A stretch of DNA of 5,660 nucleotides from JBDNDK01 sp046719185 (GTDB lineage: Bacteria; Armatimonadota; UBA5829): contig JBDNDK010000159.1 in the NCBI GenBank assembly GCA_046719185.1, forward strand, positions 1-5,660, read 5' to 3'. The notes under the pieces were generated by a model. That model made no database searches. It worked only from the letters and a program-made list of their open reading frames with translations, and was not told the origin of the DNA. Positions within the stretch are counted from its first letter, which is position 1. Every line of letters starts with the position of its first letter. The position numbers were made by a program, and so were the translations under genes. This document shows positions 5,581 to 5,660 of the stretch, piece by piece.

Positions 5581-5660
5581 GTGATACTACATAGAATTTC
5601 ATTTATCCTTCATGTAAATAAAAAGTATTCAAGTTTGCAGGTGTTATTTTTTGTGTGATA

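Noticed and set aside
5534..5602. 22-codon minus-strand open frame beginning ATG 5602 after AAGGA
   Set aside because: The spacer from AAGGA to ATG is only 3 bases. The peptide is an ordinary AT-rich hydrophobic string, and the frame overlaps the candidate promoters. It is not supportable as a gene without conservation.

Overview
The window is AT-rich (roughly one third G+C by eye) and has bacterial gene organisation: tight spacing, Shine-Dalgarno sites, GTG starts and one intrinsic terminator. I recognise five protein genes. There are no RNA genes, insertion sequences, CRISPR arrays or phage genes. A small exported c-type cytochrome with an EF-hand-like loop sits near carbohydrate-active proteins of the YetA/rhamnogalacturonan-lyase-like and GH67-like kinds. 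That mix recalls planctomycete/PVC-type or related uncultured environmental bacteria, but the lineage is a weak inference.

Left part. A minus-strand gene runs off the left edge (<1..636). It starts at GTG behind an AAGGA site, and its N-terminus looks like the RIFT-barrel domain of PcRGLX/YetA-like proteins. A 219-bp divergent intergenic region with -10-like boxes and overlapping palindromes separates it from an exported single-haem cytochrome c-like protein (856..1194). That gene ends in a clear intrinsic terminator (1221..1253) and is probably monocistronic.

Middle. A complete PAP2-family membrane phosphatase (1292..1894) is followed by a candidate extended -10 promoter. Next is a secreted 545-residue protein (1991..3628) that resembles the catalytic barrel of GH67 alpha-glucuronidases without their N-terminal beta domain.

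Right part. A soluble GAF-PAS-HisKA-HATPase sensor histidine kinase (3635..5404, minus strand) converges on the glycosidase-like gene with six bases between them. No response regulator is visible. Its start is best placed at GTG 5404 behind a strong GAGGTGA site. The last 256 bp hold its 5' region: a hairpin next to the ribosome site, an extended -10, and inverted repeats that suggest a divergent promoter pair serving a gene beyond the right edge.

Functional reading. The two carbohydrate-type proteins suggest breakdown of uronic-acid- or pectin-like polysaccharide, but they are not in one operon. The cytochrome, phosphatase and kinase look like independent single-gene units. I see no cassette that amounts to a convincingly new system. 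The most unusual items are the shortened GH67-like protein, the haem plus EF-hand miniprotein, and the symmetrical elements in the two intergenic regions.
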